Source: Siphonodentalium dalli (lineage: Eukaryota > Mollusca > Scaphopoda > Gadilida > Siphonodentaliidae). From it: a stretch of DNA of 64,000 nt. A program made the translations under genes and the position numbers. A model generated the notes under the pieces. It saw only the letters and a program-made list of their open reading frames with translations, searched no databases and had not been told where the DNA came from. Where the stretch lies: the NCBI GenBank assembly GCA_032622095.1, contig CP136061.1, positions 57,179,301 through 57,243,300 of the forward strand. Reading direction: 5' to 3'. This document shows, one piece after another, positions 44,845 through 55,249 of this stretch (position 1 is its first letter; each line of letters starts with the position of its first letter).

Positions 44845-46575
44845 AACATTTAGACTAGAATAATTAATTTTGGGATCATTCGGGAAAAAAAACATGGCCG
44901 CCAGTGGCCATCTTGGATTTCAAAATTCAATCCATTAGCACGGGCTGCAGGTCGTACTGTTTGTCTGATCATCATGAAATTTGTCAAGAATGTTAATAAT
45001 GACATGTAGATGGGAACGAGTCATTTTGGGGTCATTCGGCCAAAAAACATGGCCGCCAGCAGCCATTTTGGATTTTACTCTTTGTATGACTAAATCTTTA
45101 GCACGGGCTACGGGTCGTACCTTTAGTCTGATCATCATAAAATTTGTCATGGCTGTTGAAATTGGAATTTAGATGGGAACGAGTCATTTTGGGGTCATTC
45201 TGACAAAAAACATGGCCGCCAGTGGCCATCTTGGATTTAAAAATTTAATCCATTAGCACGGGCCACAGGTCGTACTGTTTGTTTGATCATCATGAAATTT
45301 GTCATGGATGATAATAATGACATTTAGATGGGAATGAGTAATTTGGGGGTTATTCGGCCAAAAAACATGGCCGCCAGCAGCCATCTTGGATTTTACTCTT
45401 TGTATGCCTAAATTCTTTAGCACGGGCTGCCGGTCGTACCTTCAGCCTGATCAACATAAAATTTGTCATGGATATTAACAATGACATGTAGATGGGAACG
45501 AGTAATTTTGGGGTCATTCGACCCAAAAACATGGCCGCCAGCAGCCATCTTGGATTTTACTCTTTGTATGACTAAATTCTTTAGCACGGGCTACAGGTCA
45601 TACTTTTAGTCTGATCATCATAAAATTTGTCAAAAATGTTAATAATGACATGTAGATGGGAACGAGTCATTTTGGGGTTATTCGGTCAATAAACATGGCC
45701 GCCAGCAGCCATCTTGGATTTTACTCTTTGTATGACTAAATCCTTTAGCACAGGCTACAGGTCGTACCTTTAGTCTGATCATCATAAAATTTGTCATGGC
45801 TGTTGAAATTGGAATGTAGATGGGAACGAGTCATTTTGGGGTCATTCAGACAAAAAACATGCCGCCAGTGGCCATCTTGGATTTCAAAATTTAATCCATT
45901 AGCACGGTCCACAGGTCGTACTGTTCGTCTGATCATCATGAAACTTGTCATGGATGATAATATTGACATGTAGATGGGAACGAGTAATTTTGGGGTTATT
46001 CGGCCAAAAAACATGGCCGCCGGCAGCCATCTTGGATTTTACTCTTTGTATGACTAAATTCTTTAGAACGGGCTACAGGTCGTACTTTCAGTCTGATCAT
46101 CATAAAATTTGTCAAGAATGTTAATAATGACATGTAGATGGGAACGAGTCATTTTGGGATCATTTGACCCAAAAACATGGCAGCCATCTTGGATTTTACT
46201 CTTTGTATGACTAAATTCTTTATCACAGGCTACAGGTCGTACTTTTAGTCTGATCATCATAAAATTTGTCAAGAATGTTAATAATGACATGTAGATGGGA
46301 ACGAGTCATTATTGGATCATTCGGCCAAAAAACATGGCCGCCAGCAGCCATCTTGGATTTTATTCTTTGTATGACTAAATCCTTTAGCACGGGCTACAGG
46401 TCGTACCTTTAGTCTGATCATCATTAAATTTTTCATGGCTGTTGAAATTGGAATGTAGATGAGAATGAGTCATTTTGGGGACATTCCGACAAAAAAAACA
46501 TGGCTGCCAGCGGCCATCTTGGATTTCCAAATTCAATTCTAAATCTTTCCATTCATTGCTCATCACACAAATTTA
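44845..46575. repeat. ~160-bp tandem array, right block (about 11 units)
   Basis: Continuation of the array with CCATCTT (or CCATTTT) landmarks near 44906, 45063, 45225, 45381, 45545, 45709, 45878, 46028, 46184, 46346 and 46511. Same type A and B variants. It ends in AAATCTTTCCATTCATTGCT and the GTTGAGCTACAGTGTCATTG hairpin at 46577-46620. Confidence 0.92.
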
Positions 46576-46624
46576 ACTTCTTCTCAAAGTTGAGCTACAG
46601 TGTCATTGACACTTTCATTTGAGA

Positions 46625-48173
46625 CATTAAAGAACGAAATATCTCGTTACACCATTAATACATAATTTGTGTTTATGAAAGACTGGTACAGAGCAGTTTG
46701 TTTCCAGTACATATTCATTGGAACGTAAACAATTATTCTCTGACAGAAATCATTTTAATATTGCCTTTCGTAACTGGTTTCCGCGACTCACATATCTCTC
46801 ACTGCTTAATACTTATAATTAAAACAAATGTTCTGTGTTTTGTGTCACTTCTTAATAGCATTCTGTATTCTGCTATTGAAAAGAAAACAGTTGTAGTATA
46901 CCTTAAAGGGATGAAGGCCTTTGGTGGGTATCATGTGAACATATTTCCACCTGTCAAAAACCGCTACAAACGAAATAATATTCAAATATAGACAGACTTT
47001 GTTAATATACAAATGAGAAATATCTCATAAACATTATGTTATAGTCGTAAATTTACCGACTGTTATCTGGTTATGTAAACAAAGCATAAAAAGTTACTTT
47101 CCTGGCGTTTCTTTATATTATGATGGTAAACATAAAGAGCGTTTTTTGTTGCTCAATTCCTTATTTGGAAATAATAAAGAGCGTTTATACCATTTGTGTG
47201 TGATTAGCCAGTAGCATTATGCTGCCTTCTATAACACAATCACTCTTGTTTAGGTAAAATTTAGTAGGTCTTTATGTAAGCATGATGTTTAAGGGATAGT
47301 GATCGTATATTTGAACCAAATGTATGCGTTTTAATATTTATCTGTTTACGGTGTTTGGAACAAATATTTTCGACAACTAAACCCTCTCGTCCCTTTAATA
47401 TAATTAATATAACATCCCTCATCCAATAATCTCCAAATTGCATATCTAATCTACACGTCACACCGCCCCTCATCATTTGCCAATTGTACACCCTTTTTTG
47501 CTGCTTCTGCTGCAACTGCTCAATTTCTTTAAAAATTATTGAAAAAATGGCCCTCAGGCCTGCGACATTTACCTCTGATTTTTTTTTTCGATCATCGGTC
47601 CACACCAAAATTGAGCACACGTCCCTATATAATATACCTATTTAAACCGAGTATACACGGTGGTGTAATAGAACAACCATTAATTTAACCGTAACCATAG
47701 CATATTTCCACGTATACGTGTACGTTTTCACGACAAATCCCCGCTGATCTGTTATTAATGAACCAAACAATTAAATGTCAACACACTTTGGCCCGCCAAT
47801 GCTACAGTGTATAAACGTAACGGGGCAAATATGCATATTATATTGACAGCTAACGAGAACATTCATCACCAACAATCTGCTCACCCCTTTCAGTCCATAC
47901 GATAGAAACTAAACGATTTGTTACTTCTAATTACCCGTACTTAATTACACTACTTGCGTGTTAATAAAGTACGACCCCCCCCCCAATCACAACTAAAGTT
48001 GAAACATGGGATTTAGAACATTAATATTCACTCTTACACAGTTCCACATTCAAGGTGTGTCTTGTGTAATCGTATGTCAGTTGTAACGTTGTGAAACCGC
48101 AACCGAACTGAATTATTCTATTGCTAAATAGTTCATGGGTGACCTGATGCATGCATCTTAGTTTTCTTGCACA
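46625..48173. other. Intron; no gene seen
   Basis: AT-rich with no supported exon. The 97-codon (46698-46991, plus) and 119-codon (47261-47620, minus) ORFs lack any domain signature or splice context. A poly-C run lies at 47976-47984. Confidence 0.4.
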
Positions 48174-48256
48174 TACTGTGGGTGTGTCTGAATTATGGCG
48201 CTCTGCTAAACTTAGGCTTGCAACTAGTTTACTTATACGATATATAATAAACTTAC

Positions 48257-48347
48257 TGATTTGTGTAGCACAGGTAGCCCCCGTGTATCCAGCAACACAG
48301 ATGCATGTGTCTACTCCGCCGACAACTTTACAAGCTCCGTGAGTACC
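48257..48347 (-). pseudogene. Truncated EGF exon copy
   Basis: A third copy of the 108-bp EGF exon, keeping the donor (plus-strand ACTTAC at 48251-48256) and the coding stretch GTHGACKVVGGVDTCICVAG followed by YTGATCATQ. It lacks the first ~17 bp with the acceptor and the first two cysteines. Its 5' side is joined directly to LINE 3'-end sequence at about 48347. It cannot be spliced as a normal EGF exon. The upstream breakpoint coincides with the start of the duplicated block 48348-52396. Confidence 0.8.
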
Positions 48348-48502
48348 GCGCAATTAATTAATAATTATATTTATTTTGAAATAGAGTGACTTATAGGCCC
48401 TATAGGCCGGGTGTATAATTGTCGATTATTGTTGTGTGTGTATACGCATTTATATATGTAACACAATGTCACTATAATAAACAAATATTCAATTCAATTC
48501 AA
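48348..48502 (+). mobile_element. LINE 3'-end fragment
   Basis: Matches the last ~150 bp of the LINE at 55250-57225, from CGCGCAATTAATTAATAATT to the AATTCAATTCAATTCAAT tail. It continues into the same flanking intron sequence (ATATGTGGACATATCACTC) as that LINE, so it is a duplicated piece of that insertion and not an independent one. Confidence 0.85.
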
Positions 48503-48670
48503 TATATGTGGACATATCACTCATCCGAACCGGCCTTGGCTGCATCCCATGTATGTGTTGTGGCGATACCTGTAATCAATTTATACAGACTGTGGTTGTG
48601 TCTGAATTATGGCGCTCTGCTAAACTTAGGCTTACAACTAGTTTACTTATACGATATATAATAAACTTAC

Positions 48671-48778
48671 TGATTTGTGTAGCACAGGTAGCCCCCGTGT
48701 ATCCAGCAACACAGATGCATGTGTTTACTCCGCCGACAACTTTACAAGCTCCGTGAGTACCACAATTGTCAGCGCAAT
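48671..48778 (-). CDS. EGF-ZP protein, EGF-like exon (middle copy)
   Basis: 108-bp minus-strand exon; acceptor ACATTTCAG, donor GTAAGTTT (plus-strand ACTTAC at 48665-48670). It encodes DCADNCGTHGACKVVGGVNT, then CICVAGYTGATCATQI. Six cysteines in the order C-x3-C-x5-C-x8-C-x1-C-x8-C give a complete EGF-like domain, with the G-Y/F-x-G near the last cysteine. Phase 1 at both ends, so it can be repeated or skipped without frameshift. It splices in frame to the ZP-N exon at 25674-25855, completing a serine codon. EGF modules act as spacers or binding modules in extracellular proteins. It is nearly identical to the exon at 57392-57499. Confidence 0.85.
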
Positions 48779-49192
48779 CTGAAATGTAATGTTGATGACG
48801 GTTTAGACTAAAATGTAAAACTAATTCACATCTGGAAACATTACTTCCATTTGGCAAAAATATTTGTAAATACGAGTCTTAAGTTCACAAGAAACTAATA
48901 ATTTCACAAGAAACTATCTCTAAAGAAATGTGTCGATCGAAACCATCCATGTGACACGTCTTCCAGTATCGTTGAATGTGAGTGCAAATCATGTGGCACC
49001 CAGACCAATTGATACCCAACAAACAATTCAAATATCTATGAAATTACACAAAGATTATTTCCTGCATGCAGAAAACACAAGGAATTCATTTATGGTTCGT
49101 GTTATATGGTTTGCGTTGATTTTGTTTTGCTTTGGTTTTTTTTTTTTTTTTAATATATACCTCAATTCCCGACCAAAGAAAATAGAAAGCCC
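48779..49192. other. Intron, duplicated with 57500-57905
   Basis: Near-identical to the other paralogue, including AACATTACTTCCATTTGGCA and the poly-T run at about 49137-49152. The short plus-strand ORF here is a by-product. Confidence 0.7.
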
Positions 49193-51023
49193 GCAGTCAG
49201 ATGCTCGTAGCCCGTTTATATATAACCATGGGTATATGCCAGATATAACCGTACAAAAAAAACGCTGTGCTTTTGACCGTGTATTTATCCATGGTGTGTG
49301 TCCCTGTGGTTGTCCGTAACCTGGTGTTATTGCTTTGAAAGGTAATCATGTTCGACTGGTGTTGTTAGATTGGTAATGAGATTAGCGGTTTCTACGTCTT
49401 GTCTTGTCATATTTACTGTATGAACTTTGTCTGAAATAGACGCTTGTTATACTAGATTTTGCGCAACAGGAGCGCAGGGAAATCGCACGTCGAATTGGCT
49501 TAAGGGTTTTTTTTTAAAGAAAAAGTATTTGCATGATATAGAGAGGCCAACATAACGATACCATATATATATATATATATACTATATGCGACTGCTTCAA
49601 TTTGGGTTTATTTGGATGTCTTTAGTGTAGTTTTTGTGATTATGAGAGCTCACTTACCCCCTGATTTCTGCTCCATATGTGGTCTTCTCCTTTAACATAT
49701 CTATATGATTTCAAACAGGGGTGGCGCCAGGATATCCCCGACCAGGTGCTATACGATTCTCCGACAGGGGGTGGGCGGGCTTTAGCTACCGGGTTGACAA
49801 TTGCAGATCTCACCGACGGGGTCGCTACCCCTCCCCGACAGGGGTGTTGTGCGGATGTAACCCCTGACCCCCCCCCCCCCCCCCCCCCGCCCCACCGCCC
49901 CCCCCCCCTGTGCCACCAACACAACATGATTTAGTATCGATGATTTCTCGTTTTCAGTGAATGCAAGACCGCGCTCTTAGCATTGGGTGCCCAGCAGGGG
50001 CGTGCCTACATGTGGTTTTGCAGGGGTCTTACCCCCAAACTGTAATCAAACATAATGCAACATTAGTTGGAAAAGTCACACCAAAATTAGGTTGAAATTG
50101 TTCTCGTAGTTTGATTTTCCAACAATTTCTTAGTGACCAATTTGTCGTTTTTAGACAAACATTTGCATATTTCCTTTTCATTTGGAAAATTCTGGATTGA
50201 ATTGGCCATCAGTTGGCAATTTTCAAACCTATAAGGTGGAAAGCATGAGGCCAGTCTAGATGCTAGGATTGTCAAATTTTCCTGTTCAGATTTTCAAAAT
50301 GTTTTCGCATCGGGCCGTCCACCATCGTCCGACTCGTGTTTGGTGTGCCCTTGCCAGTAATTACTTGCTAATTAATTTAAGAAAAAATAAATCGAGGTGT
50401 AAATTTGTCTGGCGTTATACCAACAGATGTTTGGATTTTATATTCTCATACTTTTCATCCCCCTGCATGGCTAGTGGCCACAAGACTACTGGTCCATTTA
50501 GAATATGCTACCATATAGTAGTCTGTGAGGGAACATTTGGTGAAAATCAAAGCCGCGGGGGAGGGCCAAATTGAATTAGGCAAACATATGAGTTTGCTGT
50601 GGTTCAATGGGGTGGGTGCAGTTGGAAATTCCAAGGTGGATACAACCCCCCCCCCCACCTCCCCAACGGAAACCCCTCTAGCCAAGTCTCACGTGCCAGA
50701 CTCAACCTCGTGACTTAGTTTCTGCTTTCGGCATAGACCTATTTGTTTTCTATCGGAGAATACACTGCACCGGCGGCAATATATTGACCATACTCTATTA
50801 CTCTAAATCAAAACGCTTCAGTGGCGATCACACGGTAACGTTGTGCTGCAAGTAAGACGATAATTGTGTTCTAGAAATGATACGGAAGACTGATTGTCAA
50901 AAAACGCAATATCAAAATACACAGGGCACGGCTTATCGATCCAAACTGTGTAGTGTGTTTTCTTTGTGTATTTCACGCATATACACATGGTTATATATAA
51001 ACGGGCTACGAGCATCTGACTGC
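49193..51023. mobile_element. 1.83-kb DNA element, present in only one paralogue
   Basis: Inverted ends GCAGTCAGATGCTCGTAGCC, continuing through CGTTTATATATAACCATG, lie at 49193 and, as reverse complement, end at 51023. The paralogous intron near 57917 lacks all of it, which confirms the insertion. The interior has CCGACAGGGG-type motifs (49763-49855), a long poly-C run and no transposase I can recognise. The target duplication is not clear. Confidence 0.85.
49860..49910. repeat. Poly-C tract
   Basis: Two long C runs split by CGCCCCACCG inside the 1.83-kb element; a second one is at 50647-50656. Length is prone to sequencing error. Proline- or glycine-rich ORFs here are artefacts. Confidence 0.9.
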
Positions 51024-51944
51024 CGGTTTTTGGTCAGAAAAAGTTAGAAATATATTAGAGACTTAATCTTGACTTAATCTTTTTTTTATCATTTTGACAC
51101 ATTTGTGTCCGGTGTATTTATGGTTTTACCTCAAGCTAACTGCGACACAATGTTTCGCAGGAGAAATAAGTACATTGTCCTTTATGATAGACAAGATGCT
51201 AAAAATCAGAAAGAATAGCAAAATGAGAAATTGATGAATTTTGTGATATAATTTTGTGAAAATTAGGCAATTTACTCAATTTTGTTGTTTTTCAAGTACG
51301 TCCATAAATAAACTTCATTTTTCACAAGTAAGTTCATACCTACAAGTTCTCACTTGGAAAGCATGATAAAATCGTTACATGACTCTTAGTTTCCGGCTGC
51401 GGTAACATGTGACGTTCAGTGAGATTAATATCGGGCTTGGCTTGCGCCTCTCACTTCAAATCCATCAAGGTGATATAGCCCTAAGATCTCCATTGTCAAA
51501 TATCAATCTAGTAGGCCAGCATGATAATAATAACAACACTATGTTGACACCTTTGATAAGGGGTTATCTGTGATTGTTCTAAGTGTTCATTGTCTAGGAT
51601 TGATATCCAGCTGGTATATGGTTTTCAGAGCAGTTTCTTATTATTGGGTCACACTATAGTATCATTTTATTGACAAAACAAATTCAGGTAGTATATATAT
51701 CAAATCAACAAATTTGCAAGATAAATCATGTGGTAGATGTGAAACATTCACTGAAGGCGGCAGTGTGCCTTGAAACTGCCATGTGGCAGCTAATCAATGA
51801 CACTGAGGCACACCAGGCTCTGGCTCAGTCATCTAATCCGGCAGAGGAATCAGTGTTGATTAGATATTCGTGGTGTGAACATCATATATAAGCTTACCCT
51901 ATAATATCAATCAAATTGTTATTATTAATAGTTGTAGTACTTAC
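51024..51944. other. Intron, duplicated with 57917-58511 and 59769-60090
   Basis: 51027-51611 matches 57917-58507 and 51620-51944 matches 59775-60090; the gap in the second copy is filled by a LINE. It contains no exon. Confidence 0.75.
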
Positions 51945-52086
51945 TGATAGTCACGGCTATAGAACAATCATATCCGGCTGTTGCTGCCGAGCATGTGCAG
52001 TCACCGCTATTTATATTGCATGTACCCGCTCCATTACTACATAGAGTCATCTCTGGCACAATGAAAGGTCGACACCGGTGGTGCGT
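51945..52086 (-). pseudogene. EGF-like exon, frame-altered copy
   Basis: Paralogue of the exon at 60091-60231, with the same acceptor (TTTTCCACAG) and donor (GTAAGTAC), but 142 bp long instead of 141. It has 3 extra bases near its 5' end and lacks 2 near the middle. In the phase-1 frame used by its paralogue it hits TAG TAA after RDDSM. Read from a phase-0 start it is open and gives THHRCRPFIVPEMTLCSNGA, then GTCNINSGDCTCSAATAGYD and a final C, i.e. six cysteines. It would then no longer be a symmetric exon. It is either a dead exon that is skipped, or one used with a differently phased upstream exon I cannot see. I favour the former. Confidence 0.65.
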
Positions 52087-52396
52087 CTGTGGAAAACAAG
52101 TATAACTGAATTTTAAAGCACGAAATTATTATATTATTTTAATCATCTTTAACTAATATGTTTTAAATTGACTAATTATATTGTTTAGTTAATGCTGGAC
52201 GTGGATCATTAAAACTTCACATAGTGTTTGGAACTTTTATTTTACAAAACATAAATTTTACACACTACCGACCACTTTATCTGTTTAATAAGTGGAATGT
52301 AAAGCTCTTCTGAAGACTCAAATTCAATTAGTGTATTGCTTTTTATCACCATTTAGCTAAACAAAAGCCAGGTTCATTTAAAGATTTTCCACTTAC
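52087..52396. other. Intron, duplicated with 60232-60544
   Basis: Near-identical to the other paralogue up to GATTTTCCACTTACA. There the copies part: the other locus goes on with sequence that here resumes only near 52667. Confidence 0.7.
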
Positions 52397-53697
52397 ATGA
52401 CACAGGTTATCAAGTAGGCAAGGGCACGGAGGAATTTATCTCTTCCATGTCATGGATTGAGGACAGGGATGTGTGCGCGTATTTAATACGTTCGTCATTT
52501 GATCTCATTTGTTATGCTTTGCCCTTAATACATGTTTAATTTAATCGACTTATTCCTTTCTATATATATACAAAATGGATTTCGCCACCCATTTATAAAT
52601 GTATACATTGCAATGGTTTATTATTCATCGGGAGAGTTGTTCAGGAAAAATAAGCAGACATGTGAAAAGATAATAAAGTGAAGAATGAACCATATTCAGT
52701 GATGGGCAATGTTCAGATAATACGTTCAACAAACTATGGTCGTGACTCCATTTAAGTCGCATATCGAATAGTGTTACCTGGAACAGTATCAGAGCACGCG
52801 CTTAACATAAGGATGAGATGAAAGCAATCTACATAGACGTTGAGTCATCTAACTAAAAATAGTACTTCATATCTTGTTTCGGACGGCAAAATGTCACCAA
52901 AACACCTCTTTACAGTGAGTTGATACCTCAGGTCTTTGACTTGGTCAAGTTTGTATTTGAAACTTTGAAACTGACAGTCTCAAATTCTGAGTCTTTGTTA
53001 TTGTCGTTCATGTTTCAGGGGATGATTTACTGTAACTTAACTTGTCTAGATAACTAGATCATATGTGCCATCAACTGAATGAATTCAATCGCAAAAAGGA
53101 GTCCCATCTATCAATTCGTTGCAGTCATGTTCCAACTCCAAAGCTTAACAATAGTTTTCATTAGCTAAGACCGAAAACAAATCAAAGCACATTTCCGGTT
53201 ATACCGCCAAGGTCGGGACAATTCTCAAAACAAAACTGAAGAAAGGATAATCAAGATATTGAAATTGAAATGAAAAAGAGGATGATTATCGTGTAGGCAC
53301 TATGTGGAGGACTTTATGATTTATCAACAGTAGAACTTTTTAGTAGTAGTACTAGTAAAGTAGTATAGTGCTACTTACTAAATTACTAGGCTTCATCGTG
53401 GACGTGAGAAATTATTCAACTTCGTCTTTTCATAGCGATAACAGATGTTTTTGAAAAAATTCAAATGGTGGTCAAATTTTAATTGTTTTTCAAAGCCAGA
53501 TATATCTACAAGGATACAGAAAGCAAAAAAAAACATTCCCATGATTATTCTTTTATATTTGTTTTAATTCGGACTTCGGAAAAAAATTATGTCAACTAAG
53601 TATGTCACACTGAAGTTGCCAAACAATGTCTGTAGGCACTGCTCATGTGCTTTCCATCCATAATTCAGTGTAGTAATGTCTGCCCTACATTAGTCTG
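52397..53697. other. No gene seen
   Basis: About 270 bp (52397-52666) is absent from the other paralogue; GATAATAAA..GAAGAATGA then resumes the weak match to 60546-60610. The rest is AT-rich without exon signatures. A TAGTAGTAGTACTAGTAAAG low-complexity stretch is near 53342. Confidence 0.4.
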
Positions 53698-55195
53698 ATG
53701 ATCGAGACGACCTCATATAATGGCGAACGACTTTATATCATGATGAGGCGACTTTATATAATGACGAGACGACCTCATATAATGACGAAACGACTTTATG
53801 TCATGATGAAACAACCTCACATAATGGCGAAACGACTTTATATCATGATGAGACAACCTCACATAATGGCGAAACGACTTTATGTCACGATGAGACAACC
53901 TCACATAATGGCGAAACGACTTTATATCACGACGAGACGAACTAATATATTATGGAAACCACCTCATACGAAACGACCTAATATAATGGTGTAAGCACTT
54001 TATATATTAGAGAGGAGACATCATATAAAAACAAAACGACCTCACATAGTGGCGACTTTATACCATGACGAGACGACCTCACACAATGGTGAAACAAATT
54101 AATGTCACGACGAGACGACCTCACATAATGGTGAAACGACTTTCTATAATGACGAGGCGACCTCACATAATGGCGAAACATCTCATAAAGCAGTTGAGGC
54201 GTCAACCAGATCGTCGGTGTATATGATGTACTTTTCCACGATATATCCATATCTCATGTTTCCTCTATCTATCTATCTTTTGTATATTATCTCCACTTAT
54301 ATTTCTCAATATCCATTTATGTACATTGGATCAAAGAATAAAACGTTTTATTATTACAGTACGAAGTGTTTTTATTATAGAGAATACTATCAAGTTGTTA
54401 TGATAATTCAGTAAAGACTGATCGATATATATGCAATCAACGTCGTTTTCGATGCATCTGTCGGCGTAACGAAGTTTCTGATGTCGAATTACATACTGTA
54501 TAATTTCGCTGACGGGGCTTATTTTTTTAGTTTAATTTTTGTTTTTACATAAATACATATTTTATATCATACGAAAGTAGAAGATGTCGGCTTCATGTTC
54601 CGCCCTGCTGCAACATTTGAAAGTGATGCCGTTGTCACGAAAACGGCGTGGACACAATGTAGGCACCTTTTGAGATAAAACCCCTCAGCAAATGGTAAAA
54701 ACGAATTTAATCATATTCTAGGACAGGAACAGACGTTGAAGATAATTTATTGATGGTATTTTTCCACGACATTTTCCAACTATTTTAGTAGTAACTAGGA
54801 TGCACATTTAGGTTATGATGGTTTTGTTGCTATTTTGGGGTGAGCATGCGATAATTTTAGAATTGGAACATTTACTAGATACTATGCGTTCCTCATGAAA
54901 ATACCCACTCTCATTATTCCATCATAACCTTCTGTCTTGATTTACTAATGCATTGTATACGTGTGTGCATAATTGCGTAGCATAGCATTACTTCATAAAC
55001 ATATTACTTCTCGAACATAGCCACTTCATGTTTTCGTTATTTATTCTACGTTTCTACTTTTGTGACTAGACAGCTCAACAAACTTTAGCGAATATCTGAT
55101 TGTGGCTAGATCTTCTTCACCAATTCCATTCCTCTCATCTTCTCATTATCAACATGGAACATTCGATCATAATAGACACTGTTTAAACCAATACA
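53698..55195. repeat. Minisatellite element, copy 3
   Basis: Array at 53698-54185 with the same 21-bp half-units; body at 54186-55195, nearly identical to 29596-30605, ending at GTTTAAACCAATACAATA. It lies between the two EGF paralogous blocks. The following sequence to 55249 belongs to the duplicated intron also found at 37832-37908. Confidence 0.85.
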
Positions 55196-55249
55196 ATATC
55201 CGATACTAGACAATGCCTGGCACCAGATTGTGCAATTGGACACTTATAT

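Noticed and set aside
49640-49934. Glycine- and proline-rich ORFs around the poly-C tract
   Set aside because: They are homopolymer artefacts; both strands are open because of the C run.
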